A DNA stretch of 10,017 nucleotides, from the NCBI GenBank assembly GCA_964636325.1, contig CAZWRV010000150.1:1-10017 (forward strand), read 5' to 3'. The stretch's first letter is position 1. Each line of letters opens with the position of its first letter. The DNA comes from CAZWRV01 sp964636325 (lineage in GTDB: Bacteria > Verrucomicrobiota > Lentisphaeria > Victivallales > GWF2-50-93). Below the pieces are notes generated by a model. It did not search any database and was not told where the DNA came from. It saw only the letters and a program-made list of their open reading frames with translations. Positions 1-7,264 of the stretch are shown one piece after another. A program made the position numbers and the translations under genes.

Positions 1-66
1 CCCGACAGAACTGGCGGATTTCCCCGCCAGAGCGGCACTCCTCTGAAACTCGCCCATCTTTGTCGC
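1..66 (+). repeat. Palindromic repeat module, left inverted copy
   Basis: Positions 1-40 are an exact reverse complement of 9805-9844, and the similarity continues with a few mismatches to 66 (9779 on the other side). The unit contains the hairpin CTGGCGG / CCGCCAG (11-17 and 24-30) with a six-base loop, preceded by CGACAGAA and followed by a conserved flank ending in GAAACTCG at about 43-52. The left part of the element is cut by the window edge. The copy at 9791-9856 shows that the complete unit has terminal inverted repeats. Confidence 0.9.
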
Positions 67-93
67 GAACTTTGTCGTTATCTTTGTCGTCTT
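58..93 (+). repeat. Short 12-bp-period tandem repeat (CTTTGTCG x3)
   Basis: The octamer CTTTGTCG starts at 58, 70 and 82, an exact 12-base period with variable bases between copies. One copy, in reverse complement (CGACAAAG, about 9780-9787), is present at the matching place beside the right-hand inverted copy. The left side therefore looks like a local expansion at the edge of the repeat module. Confidence 0.7.
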
Positions 94-99
94 CCGGAG

Positions 100-180
100 G
101 GTTGAGCCAAGCTCAACCGCGGCTCAGCACGGCTCCGCCCTCCGTCGAGTTTCTGAACGACAGAACTGCGGCCTTCGCAG
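100..180 (+). repeat. Second palindromic repeat module, left inverted copy
   Basis: These 81 bases match the reverse complement of 9937-10017 without gaps and with about six differences. It opens with a perfect hairpin, GGTTGAGC-CAA-GCTCAACC (100-118). A G/C-rich linker follows, then the TCGAGTTTC terminal sequence, CGACAGAA, and a second hairpin with CTGCG/CGCAG arms (166-180). Three of the six differences lie in the centre of that last hairpin, so the stem is kept. To the right of 180 the similarity stops, so this copy is a partial element. Confidence 0.9.
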
Positions 181-223
181 ACGGCCAATCCTCCTAAAAA
201 CGTAAAAAAATCGTTTTCCAGGC

Positions 224-276
224 TTGACAACATCAGATGAATACATTAACTTAATCATCAGATGAACAGATGTATT
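224..276 (+). promoter_or_regulatory. Candidate promoter and operator cluster upstream of the GntR regulator
   Basis: A perfect -35 hexamer TTGACA lies at 224-229, with a weak -10 (TAACTT, 247-252) at 17-base spacing. The same stretch holds two exact direct copies of CATCAGATGAA (231-241 and 256-266), each containing the short palindrome CATC-A-GATG. It also holds an inverted pair AATACAT (240-246) / ATGTATT (270-276). Repeated sites over the promoter of a regulator gene suggest autoregulation. This is inferred from position and symmetry only; I do not recognise the motif as a known operator. Confidence 0.4.
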
Positions 277-316
277 GGCTTGTAATTTTAGCAAAAACGG
301 TGCGTCAGTCAAGACC

Positions 317-1414
317 ATGATAATGATGTCGAAGGCCGAATATGTCCGTAGGAGCATCCGGGAGCAGATCGGTAGGGGTGTTTTCGCGCCGGGCAGCCAG
401 ATCCCGATCGAGCCGAACCTCAGCAGGATGTTCAAGGTGGGAAGGAGTTCGGTCCGGGAGGCTATGAGTTCGCTGGAGGACGAGGGGCTGCTCGTAAGGA
501 AGCAGGGGAAAGGCACGTTCATAGCGGCGGACGCGGCGGATAGGATGAGGAGGTCGTCCAAGGGTCTGCATGTCGGCCTGGCATACAACTTCTACAGGGA
601 GACGATGGAGAAGTTGAACTTCATGCAGGACTATGTGATGGGCAGGGGCTGCGTTCTGACGCCCTACAACATCAGCCAGGACAGGCAGAGTCCGGAGAAG
701 GAGAAGGGCTTCCTGGAAATGGTGGAGAGGGAGAGGTTCGCCGGAGTCATCCTTCTCCCGACGCCGATCGAGCCTCTGAACACCGAGGTCTATAGGCGGC
801 TACGAGGAAACGGCATAAAGGTGGCGCTTGTCGAGCCGTATGCTGACAACATGGACAACGAGGTGACTTTCTTCGCGGACTACTATCAGTGCGGATATCT
901 GGCCGCCGCCAAGATGGCGATGGCGGGATTCAGGCAGATATGCTTCGCGACCCACATGTATCCTCCCTCGTTCAGGTGGATGAGGGACGGTGTTGTGAAG
1001 GCCGCGGAGGATCTGGGTCTTTTTCTGCTCGGCGATATGGACGTGGGAAATCCGCAGGCCATATCACTCAAGGAGATCCCTCGCAGGACCGGGATAGTCG
1101 TTTCGTCGCAGTCCGGGGCGGACGTGTTGTCCGGGCTTCTCCGCGCATCGTCACGTAAGACGCCGGACGACATCGGGCTCTGCTGCAGGCGCGAGGAGCT
1201 TGAGCCGGCCAAGTTCCCCGTATCCTCGGTCGTCGATTCGGAGAAGGCGCGGCTCAAGGCGGCGGCGGACTACGTCCTCGATCCGTCGATCCCCGCCACG
1301 GAAGTGATACATGGGAAGTTCAAATGCTGGTTCGAGGAACACGGGACCGTGGTGCCGAAGGCAAAGGCCGTGACGCAGACTGCCCCGAGACCTCACAGTC
1401 GAAGCGATTCGTAG
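317..1414 (+). CDS. GntR-family transcriptional regulator with LacI-like ligand-sensing domain
   Basis: Predicted DNA-binding regulator of 365 residues. The N-terminus is a GntR winged helix: helix-turn-helix around residues 35-54 (LSRMFKVGRSSVREAMSSL) and the wing RKQGKGTF at 61-68. From about residue 85 (HVGLAYN) to the end it resembles the periplasmic-binding-protein-like sensor of LacI-type regulators, with FAGVILLPTP, a strand-turn region GIKVALVEPY, and CGYLAAAKMAMAG. This GntR plus LacI architecture is the one of AraR-type sugar regulators, so a carbohydrate effector is likely but unidentified. The open frame extends up to a TTG at 275, but homology starts at MSKAEYVRRSI. ATG 317, 323 or 326 are all possible and none has a clear Shine-Dalgarno. 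It lies upstream of the pseudopilin-esterase genes on the same strand, 249 bases away, and probably controls them. Confidence 0.85.
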   Translation: MIMMSKAEYVRRSIREQIGRGVFAPGSQIPIEPNLSRMFKVGRSSVREAMSSLEDEGLLVRKQGKGTFIAADAADRMRRSSKGLHVGLAYNFYRETMEKLNFMQDYVMGRGCVLTPYNISQDRQSPEKEKGFLEMVERERFAGVILLPTPIEPLNTEVYRRLRGNGIKVALVEPYADNMDNEVTFFADYYQCGYLAAAKMAMAGFRQICFATHMYPPSFRWMRDGVVKAAEDLGLFLLGDMDVGNPQAISLKEIPRRTGIVVSSQSGADVLSGLLRASSRKTPDDIGLCCRREELEPAKFPVSSVVDSEKARLKAAADYVLDPSIPATEVIHGKFKCWFEEHGTVVPKAKAVTQTAPRPHSRSDS

Positions 1415-1663
1415 AATTTCTGTAGAATTTCTAATGAAGCATGGAATGTGCGCTTCTGGAAGCGACGGCGGCCCGGTCAAGGCGGCTTTTTGATTTGAGG
1501 TCGCAGCGCATACCCGCGGTGCAAGGGTGCAAGGAGGCTATAAGATTAAGATACGGTATCGGCGGTCTCTCAGAATGCGAAGCAAATTCCAAAATCTCCG
1601 CAATCAAAATGCGCAATTTTCAGCCTAAATGAGTATAAGACCGGAGAATACGGAGGGGCTTTC

Positions 1664-2359
<696 letters not shown>

Positions 2360-2455
2360 GAAGCTATGCAGTTGCGGACTCAGTATCCATGAAATACCAT
2401 AACTGGCTGGACGCCTGAATTATATGCCGTAAATTATTGCGGGAGGGAATAGACC

Positions 2456-3304
2456 ATGAAACAGAGCCGGATTTCCTTCACGCTCATAGAGCTATTGGTG
2501 GTGATCGCGATCATCGCGATACTCGCAGCGCTGCTTCTGCCGGCGTTGAGCAAGGCCAGGTCGATGACTAAGCGGACGACGTGCGCGAGCAACCTAAAGC
2601 AGCTTTATCTTGGCGTCGGCTATTATGCGCAGGACTACGACGGCTACCTCGTCAGATGCAGCTCCTGGAACAATGTCCGCGCAAACTGGTGGTTCGGGCC
2701 CGGGTGGACCGAGGGCGACACAATGCCGGACGGAACACCAGTCACCGACATGACCGGCAACCCGAACACTCAGAGGAGATGGTGGGGCGTGGGCGTGCTT
2801 CTCGGATGCGGCTACCTCACCCCCAGCCTGACATTCCTCTGTCCGGACTACAAGGATCCGACATTGTATTGCGACTGCTACATCAACAATGTCTGGAACC
2901 TGCCGCAGCTTTATGCGAACGCCTTTTCCAGTCCCGGCACAACCGAATTCACGGGCTGCTACGTGCTTAACTCCCGCCCGTTCTACCGTGTGAAGGGCAG
3001 GTTCGGGGAGAAGGGCGATCCCGGCGCATACTGGGATCCGGACAAGAGCGCGTACGGGCAGATACCCGCCATAACCGCGTTCATGGCGTGCTTCGACGGT
3101 TACTACATGTCAAGGAAGTGCACGCACGGCGGATACGGCATCAACTGCACCTACTACGACGGCCATGTCAGATGGGTTCCAAGAACCAGCCTGATGTATT
3201 CGCTCTACTACGGAACCGCCTACGACAACTACGCCAACGCGGCCTGCGACTCCGGCAAGGGCTACTGGCCTTACTGCAGCTGGTATGACAATCTCAACAA
3301 ATAA
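2456..3304 (+). CDS. Prepilin-type N-terminal cleavage/methylation domain protein (pseudopilin) 2
   Basis: 282-residue paralogue of the preceding pseudopilin. The leader has only seven residues (MKQSRIS), then F8-T-L-I-E12 and a hydrophobic helix to about residue 32; the predicted cleavage is S7|F8, again not the canonical Gly. The C-terminal motif is H224...D235-G236, which has ten residues between H and D rather than nine. The protein is unusually rich in cysteine (12) and in Tyr/Trp, especially in the last 60 residues, which suggests a disulfide-stabilised, aromatic surface as expected for carbohydrate contact (inference). A GGGAGG ribosome site precedes the ATG. The gene follows pseudopilin 1 by 96 bases, and its 3' end overlaps the start of the esterase gene by 20 nt, pointing to one transcript. 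Confidence 0.9.
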   Translation: MKQSRISFTLIELLVVIAIIAILAALLLPALSKARSMTKRTTCASNLKQLYLGVGYYAQDYDGYLVRCSSWNNVRANWWFGPGWTEGDTMPDGTPVTDMTGNPNTQRRWWGVGVLLGCGYLTPSLTFLCPDYKDPTLYCDCYINNVWNLPQLYANAFSSPGTTEFTGCYVLNSRPFYRVKGRFGEKGDPGAYWDPDKSAYGQIPAITAFMACFDGYYMSRKCTHGGYGINCTYYDGHVRWVPRTSLMYSLYYGTAYDNYANAACDSGKGYWPYCSWYDNLNK

Positions 3305-5846
3305 CCGCTGGCGGTGTTCCGCAATCAGGAAGATGCTGTTCCTTCTCGCCGCCGCAGCGGCCTCCTTTTCAGCGTTGGCCGCGGACCGGCTACAGTTCAG
3401 CGCCCCCCGCCGCGAAGGGGGGATCAAGGTCGACGGCCGCCTGGATGACTGGGACAAGTCATTTGTGATCGACGGCATCTGCGATCTTGTCGGCATGCTT
3501 TATCCCCGCCGTTGCAGCTGGCTCGTCTGCTGGGACGAGGAAAACCTCTATCTCGCCTCCAAGTCCCAGCTGCGCGAGAACGAACGCCTTGTCCGCGGCC
3601 AGCGGGATCCGCAGGTTCCGGATTCGGTGGTCTTCGACGATTCCGTCGAGTTCGTGCTGAACCCCATGGGAAGGGACGACAGGAAGTCCCGCTACCAGTT
3701 GCTTGTAAACACGATGGGCGTGGCCGCGGGGATACGGCAGCAGACCGTCGCGCCGGCAGGCGAAAAGAATCCGGAGTCGAGCTGGCAGTGCCAGAAGCTT
3801 TTCAACGACTGGAAGCCCGAGGTCGAGACGGCATTCTCGTTCTCGCCGGACCGGAAATGGCTGCTCTGCGAGATGAAGGTCCCGGTGAAGAACCTCGGCG
3901 TGAAGGCGAACAGCGCCGGCGATGTCTGGGGCTGCGTCCTCGCAAGAAACTACAAGAATCCCTGGCAGCAGACTTCAATCGGCGGACTCGGCGGCTGGCC
4001 GCTGCCCGCGAACAACGCGCTGCTGGCCCTGACCGACAAGGGGCTATGCTGCTCCCTGGACGATCTCAATATCGGCGCGGACGCCGAACTCTTCGTTGAA
4101 ACCAGCATGGTAAATCAATCCGACCAGGAACAGGAGTTCATCGTCGAAATTAAAGTCGCGCAGGGGAAGGATGAAATCTTTTCCGTCCGCGAAAATGTCA
4201 GGGTCGGCGCTGGAAAGACTGAAAAATACGGACTCAGACGGAAGCTGGGCGGAAATCCAAGGCAGAATTATTCATTGCGGATCAAGGCCTGCCGCGGAGA
4301 AGAAACTCTCATGGATTATTCCGCGCAGATGCGCCCCGGCTTCGCCGAGGACATCATGAAGCCCTTTCCCGCTGGCATGCCGTATCCGGTTGAAATCAGG
4401 CCGAATCCGTTCCGCGGGGAGTGCTTCCTCAAGGCCGATCTCATAGACATCCCAGACAACGCGAAGATCACAGGAGTCCGCTGGTCGGTCTGTGATGGTT
4501 CAGGCAGGATACATAGCAAGGGGATGCTTGCGGACAAGGTTCGAGATTTCATCGAAGGAACCGTCCAGTTCAGCGGCCTTCCCCCGGGGATCTATTATGT
4601 TGAAACGGCGATTATGGAGGGGGACCACGAAATCCAGAAGGACAGCTGTGAGTTTACGAAAGGGAGCATTGAAAAGCTCGCCTGCGACGCGAGGATCGGC
4701 GACGACGAGAGGATCGTCTTCCTCGGCGACAGCATCACCGAGGCCGACCATTATCCCGCCTTCATAGAATACATGCTCCGGACCCGCCATCCCGGGAAAA
4801 AGCTCTGGTTCTCCGACGCCGGAATCGGCGGCGACACCTCCGACTTCAGGATGCGCGGCGGATGGAAGAAGGGGCTTTCCGAGATAATCGCCATGAATCC
4901 CACCCTTGTCACCGTCATGTTCGGCATGAACCAGCGAGGATCGTTCGGCGGAGTCGACCGGCGGATACTCCAGGCGTTCATGGATACGACGGCGTTCAAC
5001 GTCGAAACATTGCGGAATTCCGGCGCCAGGGTAATGCTCATGTCCTCCTCGCCTGTCAACAGGTCGCTTGATCCGTCCTGGACTCCTGAGGAGGACAACG
5101 CCATGCTCGCCGCCCAGAACATGAAGCTCGCCGAATATTGCGCCGGCAGCGGGATTCCCTTCCTGGACATCTTAACCCCGGCCCTCGCGGAGTTCAGGAA
5201 GCTGCCGAAGCTGTCAAACGGGGATCCGATACACCCGTCCCCGCAGGGCAACCTGGTCATGGCATCGGTGATCGCCGCCAAACTTGACATAAATCCCGTC
5301 GTCGCCGAGGCGGCTGTTGATGCGGATTCCGCAAAGGTTGCTAGGCAGTTCCAGTGCAAGGTCTCGGACCTGAAGCCTGTCGAAGGCGGAATCGCGTTCA
5401 CGAAGCATGACGACTTCCTGGGGCTGCCTGCGGACGAACCCCTGCGCTGCGCGGTCGAGTCAGTGCCGCTCGTCCAGGCGCGGAGCCGACATGTCCTTGC
5501 AGTAAGCGGCCTTCCGGAAGGGACTTATAAGATCACCATCGACGGCCAGGACGCCGGCGAATTCACCGCAAAGCAGCTTGCGGACGGGATCTGCGAATCG
5601 CTGCTCAAGGGGCCGTCGTCGGCCCAGGCCCAGAAGGCGTTCGACCTCGTCTACCAGAAGTGCGAGCTTGTGAGATACCACTGGCGGAAATACTTATGCG
5701 GGGCTGAAAGCCCGAAGCCGCCCTCCATCAAGGACTGGAAGGATGGAGGCAGGGATGCCGTCGAAAATGAAATCGCCCGGAAGGAGGGCATGATCCCCGA
5801 AGCCCTGCGGACCGTCCCTCACAGATGGGAAGTCGTCAGGAAGTGA
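3285..5846 (+). CDS. Secreted CBM9-like / SGNH-hydrolase multidomain protein (probable carbohydrate esterase)
   Basis: 853 residues with a Sec signal peptide: basic n-region (RWRC..IRK), hydrophobic core LFLLAAAAAS, likely cleavage after SALA at residue 32. Residues about 36-255 resemble the carbohydrate-binding family 9-like fold (VDGRLDDWD near the start, DDSVEFVLNP later). Two beta-rich regions follow (about 263-350 and 358-455). The SGNH/GDSL hydrolase domain spans about 475-690: GDSIT with nucleophile S483, block II AGIGGDT (G515-G516), block III GMNQ (N549), and block V D647-P-I-H650. Block III normally reads GxND; here the last residue is Gln. The C-terminal 160 residues are a charged, less recognisable domain. 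A likely role is deacylation of a bound polysaccharide outside the cytoplasmic membrane; the substrate is unknown. ATG 3285 keeps a good n-region and overlaps the preceding stop. ATG 3333 is an alternative but its AGGA is too close. Confidence 0.85.
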   Translation: MTISTNNRWRCSAIRKMLFLLAAAAASFSALAADRLQFSAPRREGGIKVDGRLDDWDKSFVIDGICDLVGMLYPRRCSWLVCWDEENLYLASKSQLRENERLVRGQRDPQVPDSVVFDDSVEFVLNPMGRDDRKSRYQLLVNTMGVAAGIRQQTVAPAGEKNPESSWQCQKLFNDWKPEVETAFSFSPDRKWLLCEMKVPVKNLGVKANSAGDVWGCVLARNYKNPWQQTSIGGLGGWPLPANNALLALTDKGLCCSLDDLNIGADAELFVETSMVNQSDQEQEFIVEIKVAQGKDEIFSVRENVRVGAGKTEKYGLRRKLGGNPRQNYSLRIKACRGEETLMDYSAQMRPGFAEDIMKPFPAGMPYPVEIRPNPFRGECFLKADLIDIPDNAKITGVRWSVCDGSGRIHSKGMLADKVRDFIEGTVQFSGLPPGIYYVETAIMEGDHEIQKDSCEFTKGSIEKLACDARIGDDERIVFLGDSITEADHYPAFIEYMLRTRHPGKKLWFSDAGIGGDTSDFRMRGGWKKGLSEIIAMNPTLVTVMFGMNQRGSFGGVDRRILQAFMDTTAFNVETLRNSGARVMLMSSSPVNRSLDPSWTPEEDNAMLAAQNMKLAEYCAGSGIPFLDILTPALAEFRKLPKLSNGDPIHPSPQGNLVMASVIAAKLDINPVVAEAAVDADSAKVARQFQCKVSDLKPVEGGIAFTKHDDFLGLPADEPLRCAVESVPLVQARSRHVLAVSGLPEGTYKITIDGQDAGEFTAKQLADGICESLLKGPSSAQAQKAFDLVYQKCELVRYHWRKYLCGAESPKPPSIKDWKDGGRDAVENEIARKEGMIPEALRTVPHRWEVVRK

Positions 5847-5866
5847 CCGCCAAACCGTCCCCGCCG

Positions 5867-5895
5867 CTGTTATTTTCAGCATGCGATGATATATT
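5867..5895 (+). promoter_or_regulatory. Weak candidate promoter upstream of metX
   Basis: TATATT at 5890-5895 with CTGTTA (5867-5872) 17 bases upstream resembles a sigma-70 promoter with a poor -35. It lies in the AT-richer gap between the esterase and metX and would give a leader of roughly 100 bases. No independent support. Confidence 0.25.
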
Positions 5896-5942
5896 TACAG
5901 ATTTCCTGACCCGCCCACCATGAAAAACTTGTAAAAGGCTGG

Positions 5943-5962
5943 AAAATGCCGATGCGGCTTTT
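5943..5962 (+). terminator. Small terminator-like hairpin between esterase and metX
   Basis: GCCG-ATG-CGGC (5948-5958) is followed directly by TTTT and preceded by AAAA, so the A and T tracts can extend the stem in both orientations. The GC core is only four pairs, which is weak for an intrinsic terminator. It could end the esterase transcript or, lying 38 bases before the metX start, act in the metX leader. An alternative pairing of GGC (5937-5939 region) with the GCC of the stem is possible. Confidence 0.3.
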
Positions 5963-5999
5963 ATGAGCGGAGCGCCGGAAATCTGGACTGAAATACCTT

Positions 6000-7178
6000 A
6001 TGGAAGAAGATTTCATAAATCCTATAGGCGTTGTGACGCCGCAGGACTTCACCTTCGGCGAGACGGAGGACGACAAGCTGGTGCTCGACTGCGGCAAGAA
6101 GCTGGGGCCGGTGAACATCCGCTACGAGACGTATGGCAAGCTTTCTCCGGCGAAGGACAACGCCGTCCTGATACTTCATGCGCTCAGCGGAAACGCGCAT
6201 GTCGCCGGATACTACGGGGAGGTCGGCAACACGCCCGGCTGGTGGAACAACATGATCGGCCCCGGACTCGCCTTTGACACGGACAAGTATTTCGTCGTCT
6301 GCAGCAACGTGATCGGCGGCTGCAGCGGCTCCACCGGGCCGCGTTCGACGAACCCCGGGACCGGCTGGCGCTACAACATGGATTTTCCGGTCATAACGAT
6401 AGCCGACATGGTCCGCGCCCAGCACCGGCTCATGAAGCATCTGGGCATCGGGCGATGGCTTTCGCTCGGCGGCGGATCCATGGGCGGCATGCAGGCGCTC
6501 GAATGGGCCGTCAGCTACCCCGAATGCGTCGCGAGCGTCATCCCGATCGCCACCACCGCCAGGCTTTCGCCCCAGAGCATCGCCTTCAACTGGGTCGGCC
6601 GAGAGGCGATCATGGCCGACCCCAACTGGAACAATGGCAGCTACGACGACAATATCCCCGACTGCGGACTGAGCATCGCCAGGATGCTCGGCCACATCAC
6701 ATACCTCAGCGACGAGTCTATGGACAAGAAGTTCGGCCGCCGCCTCAGGGACATGGAGGGATATTCCTACGACTTCAAGCACAACTTCCAGGTGGAAAGC
6801 TACCTGAACTACCAGGGCCATAAGTTCGTCGAGCGCTTCGACGCGAACAGCTACCTGTATATTTCAAGGGCGATGGACTACTTCGACCTTTCGGAGAAGG
6901 CCGACGGCGACCTGGCGAAGGTGTTTGCGAAAGTCAAGTCGCCATTCCTGGTCATATCATTCTCATCGGACTGGCTCTTCCCCCCTTACCAGTCCAAGGA
7001 CATCGTGCGGGCACTCATGAAGAACTCGGTGGACGTCACATACTGCGACATCAAGTCCGCATACGGGCACGACGCCTTCCTCCTCGAGTTCAACGTGCTG
7101 GGCAGGCTGATATCGGATTTCCTGAAGTGCCGCTACGACGAAGTTACGAAAGGGGATGCCAAGACCAGTGGATGGTGA
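6000..7178 (+). CDS. metX: Homoserine O-acetyltransferase
   Basis: 392-residue alpha/beta-hydrolase-fold enzyme, full length for the MetX family. It transfers an acyl group (by family, acetyl from acetyl-CoA) to the hydroxyl of L-homoserine in the cytoplasm, the committing step of methionine synthesis by the sulfhydrylation route. Visible family features are YETYGKLSPAKDNAVLILHALSG near the N-terminus, the block SNVIGGCSGSTGPRS, and the nucleophile elbow GGSMGGMQALEW with S160. D324 (SSDWLFPP) and H357 (YGHDAFL) complete the catalytic triad. Sequence alone does not settle acetyl versus succinyl donor. The start at 6000 fits the family N-terminus but has no evident Shine-Dalgarno. The gene is preceded by a 153-base gap with a weak promoter and a small hairpin; I see no SAM riboswitch. 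atpD follows after 86 bases on the same strand, with no functional link between the two. Confidence 0.95.
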   Translation: MEEDFINPIGVVTPQDFTFGETEDDKLVLDCGKKLGPVNIRYETYGKLSPAKDNAVLILHALSGNAHVAGYYGEVGNTPGWWNNMIGPGLAFDTDKYFVVCSNVIGGCSGSTGPRSTNPGTGWRYNMDFPVITIADMVRAQHRLMKHLGIGRWLSLGGGSMGGMQALEWAVSYPECVASVIPIATTARLSPQSIAFNWVGREAIMADPNWNNGSYDDNIPDCGLSIARMLGHITYLSDESMDKKFGRRLRDMEGYSYDFKHNFQVESYLNYQGHKFVERFDANSYLYISRAMDYFDLSEKADGDLAKVFAKVKSPFLVISFSSDWLFPPYQSKDIVRALMKNSVDVTYCDIKSAYGHDAFLLEFNVLGRLISDFLKCRYDEVTKGDAKTSGW

Positions 7179-7224
7179 ATGGTGAAGTCACAGAGAGCGC
7201 CGAGCAAGCACGGCTTCTCAGAAA

Positions 7225-7257
7225 TATAATTTGTTGCAGCATCTGAAAAACCCGGAG
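7225..7257 (+). promoter_or_regulatory. Candidate -10 element and ribosome binding site for atpD-atpC
   Basis: A perfect TATAAT (7225-7230) lies in the short AT-rich gap after metX, with no convincing -35 at 16-18 bases. GGAG at 7254-7257 stands seven bases before the atpD ATG and is a good Shine-Dalgarno. Together they suggest that atpD-atpC can be transcribed independently of metX. Confidence 0.45.
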
Positions 7258-7264
7258 TCTTCCA

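Noticed and set aside
124..588. Minus-strand open frame of 154 codons
   Set aside because: It covers repeat DNA and the antisense of the GntR regulator; no family resemblance and no ribosome site.
1441..1500. Intrinsic terminator after the regulator gene
   Set aside because: CGCTTC/GAAGCG forms a small hairpin and TTTTT occurs near 1488, but they are about 30 bases apart and no good stem abuts the T tract.
1441..1632. Small open frame in the gap between regulator and pseudopilin 1
   Set aside because: 63 codons without a ribosome site, hydrophobic segment or recognisable motif. The 249-base gap otherwise holds only short repeats (GGTGCAAG twice, GATAC-G-GTATC).
4751..5401. Minus-strand open frame of 216 codons
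   Set aside because: Antisense of the SGNH domain, which is well supported by its catalytic blocks on the plus strand.
5847..5999. SAM or other methionine riboswitch before metX
   Set aside because: The gap is short and I could not find the conserved helices of any SAM riboswitch class.
5961..6821. Long minus-strand open frame of 286 codons
   Set aside because: It is the antisense of metX, with a V/A/D/H/R-rich composition typical of mirror frames in GC-rich genes and no recognisable domain.
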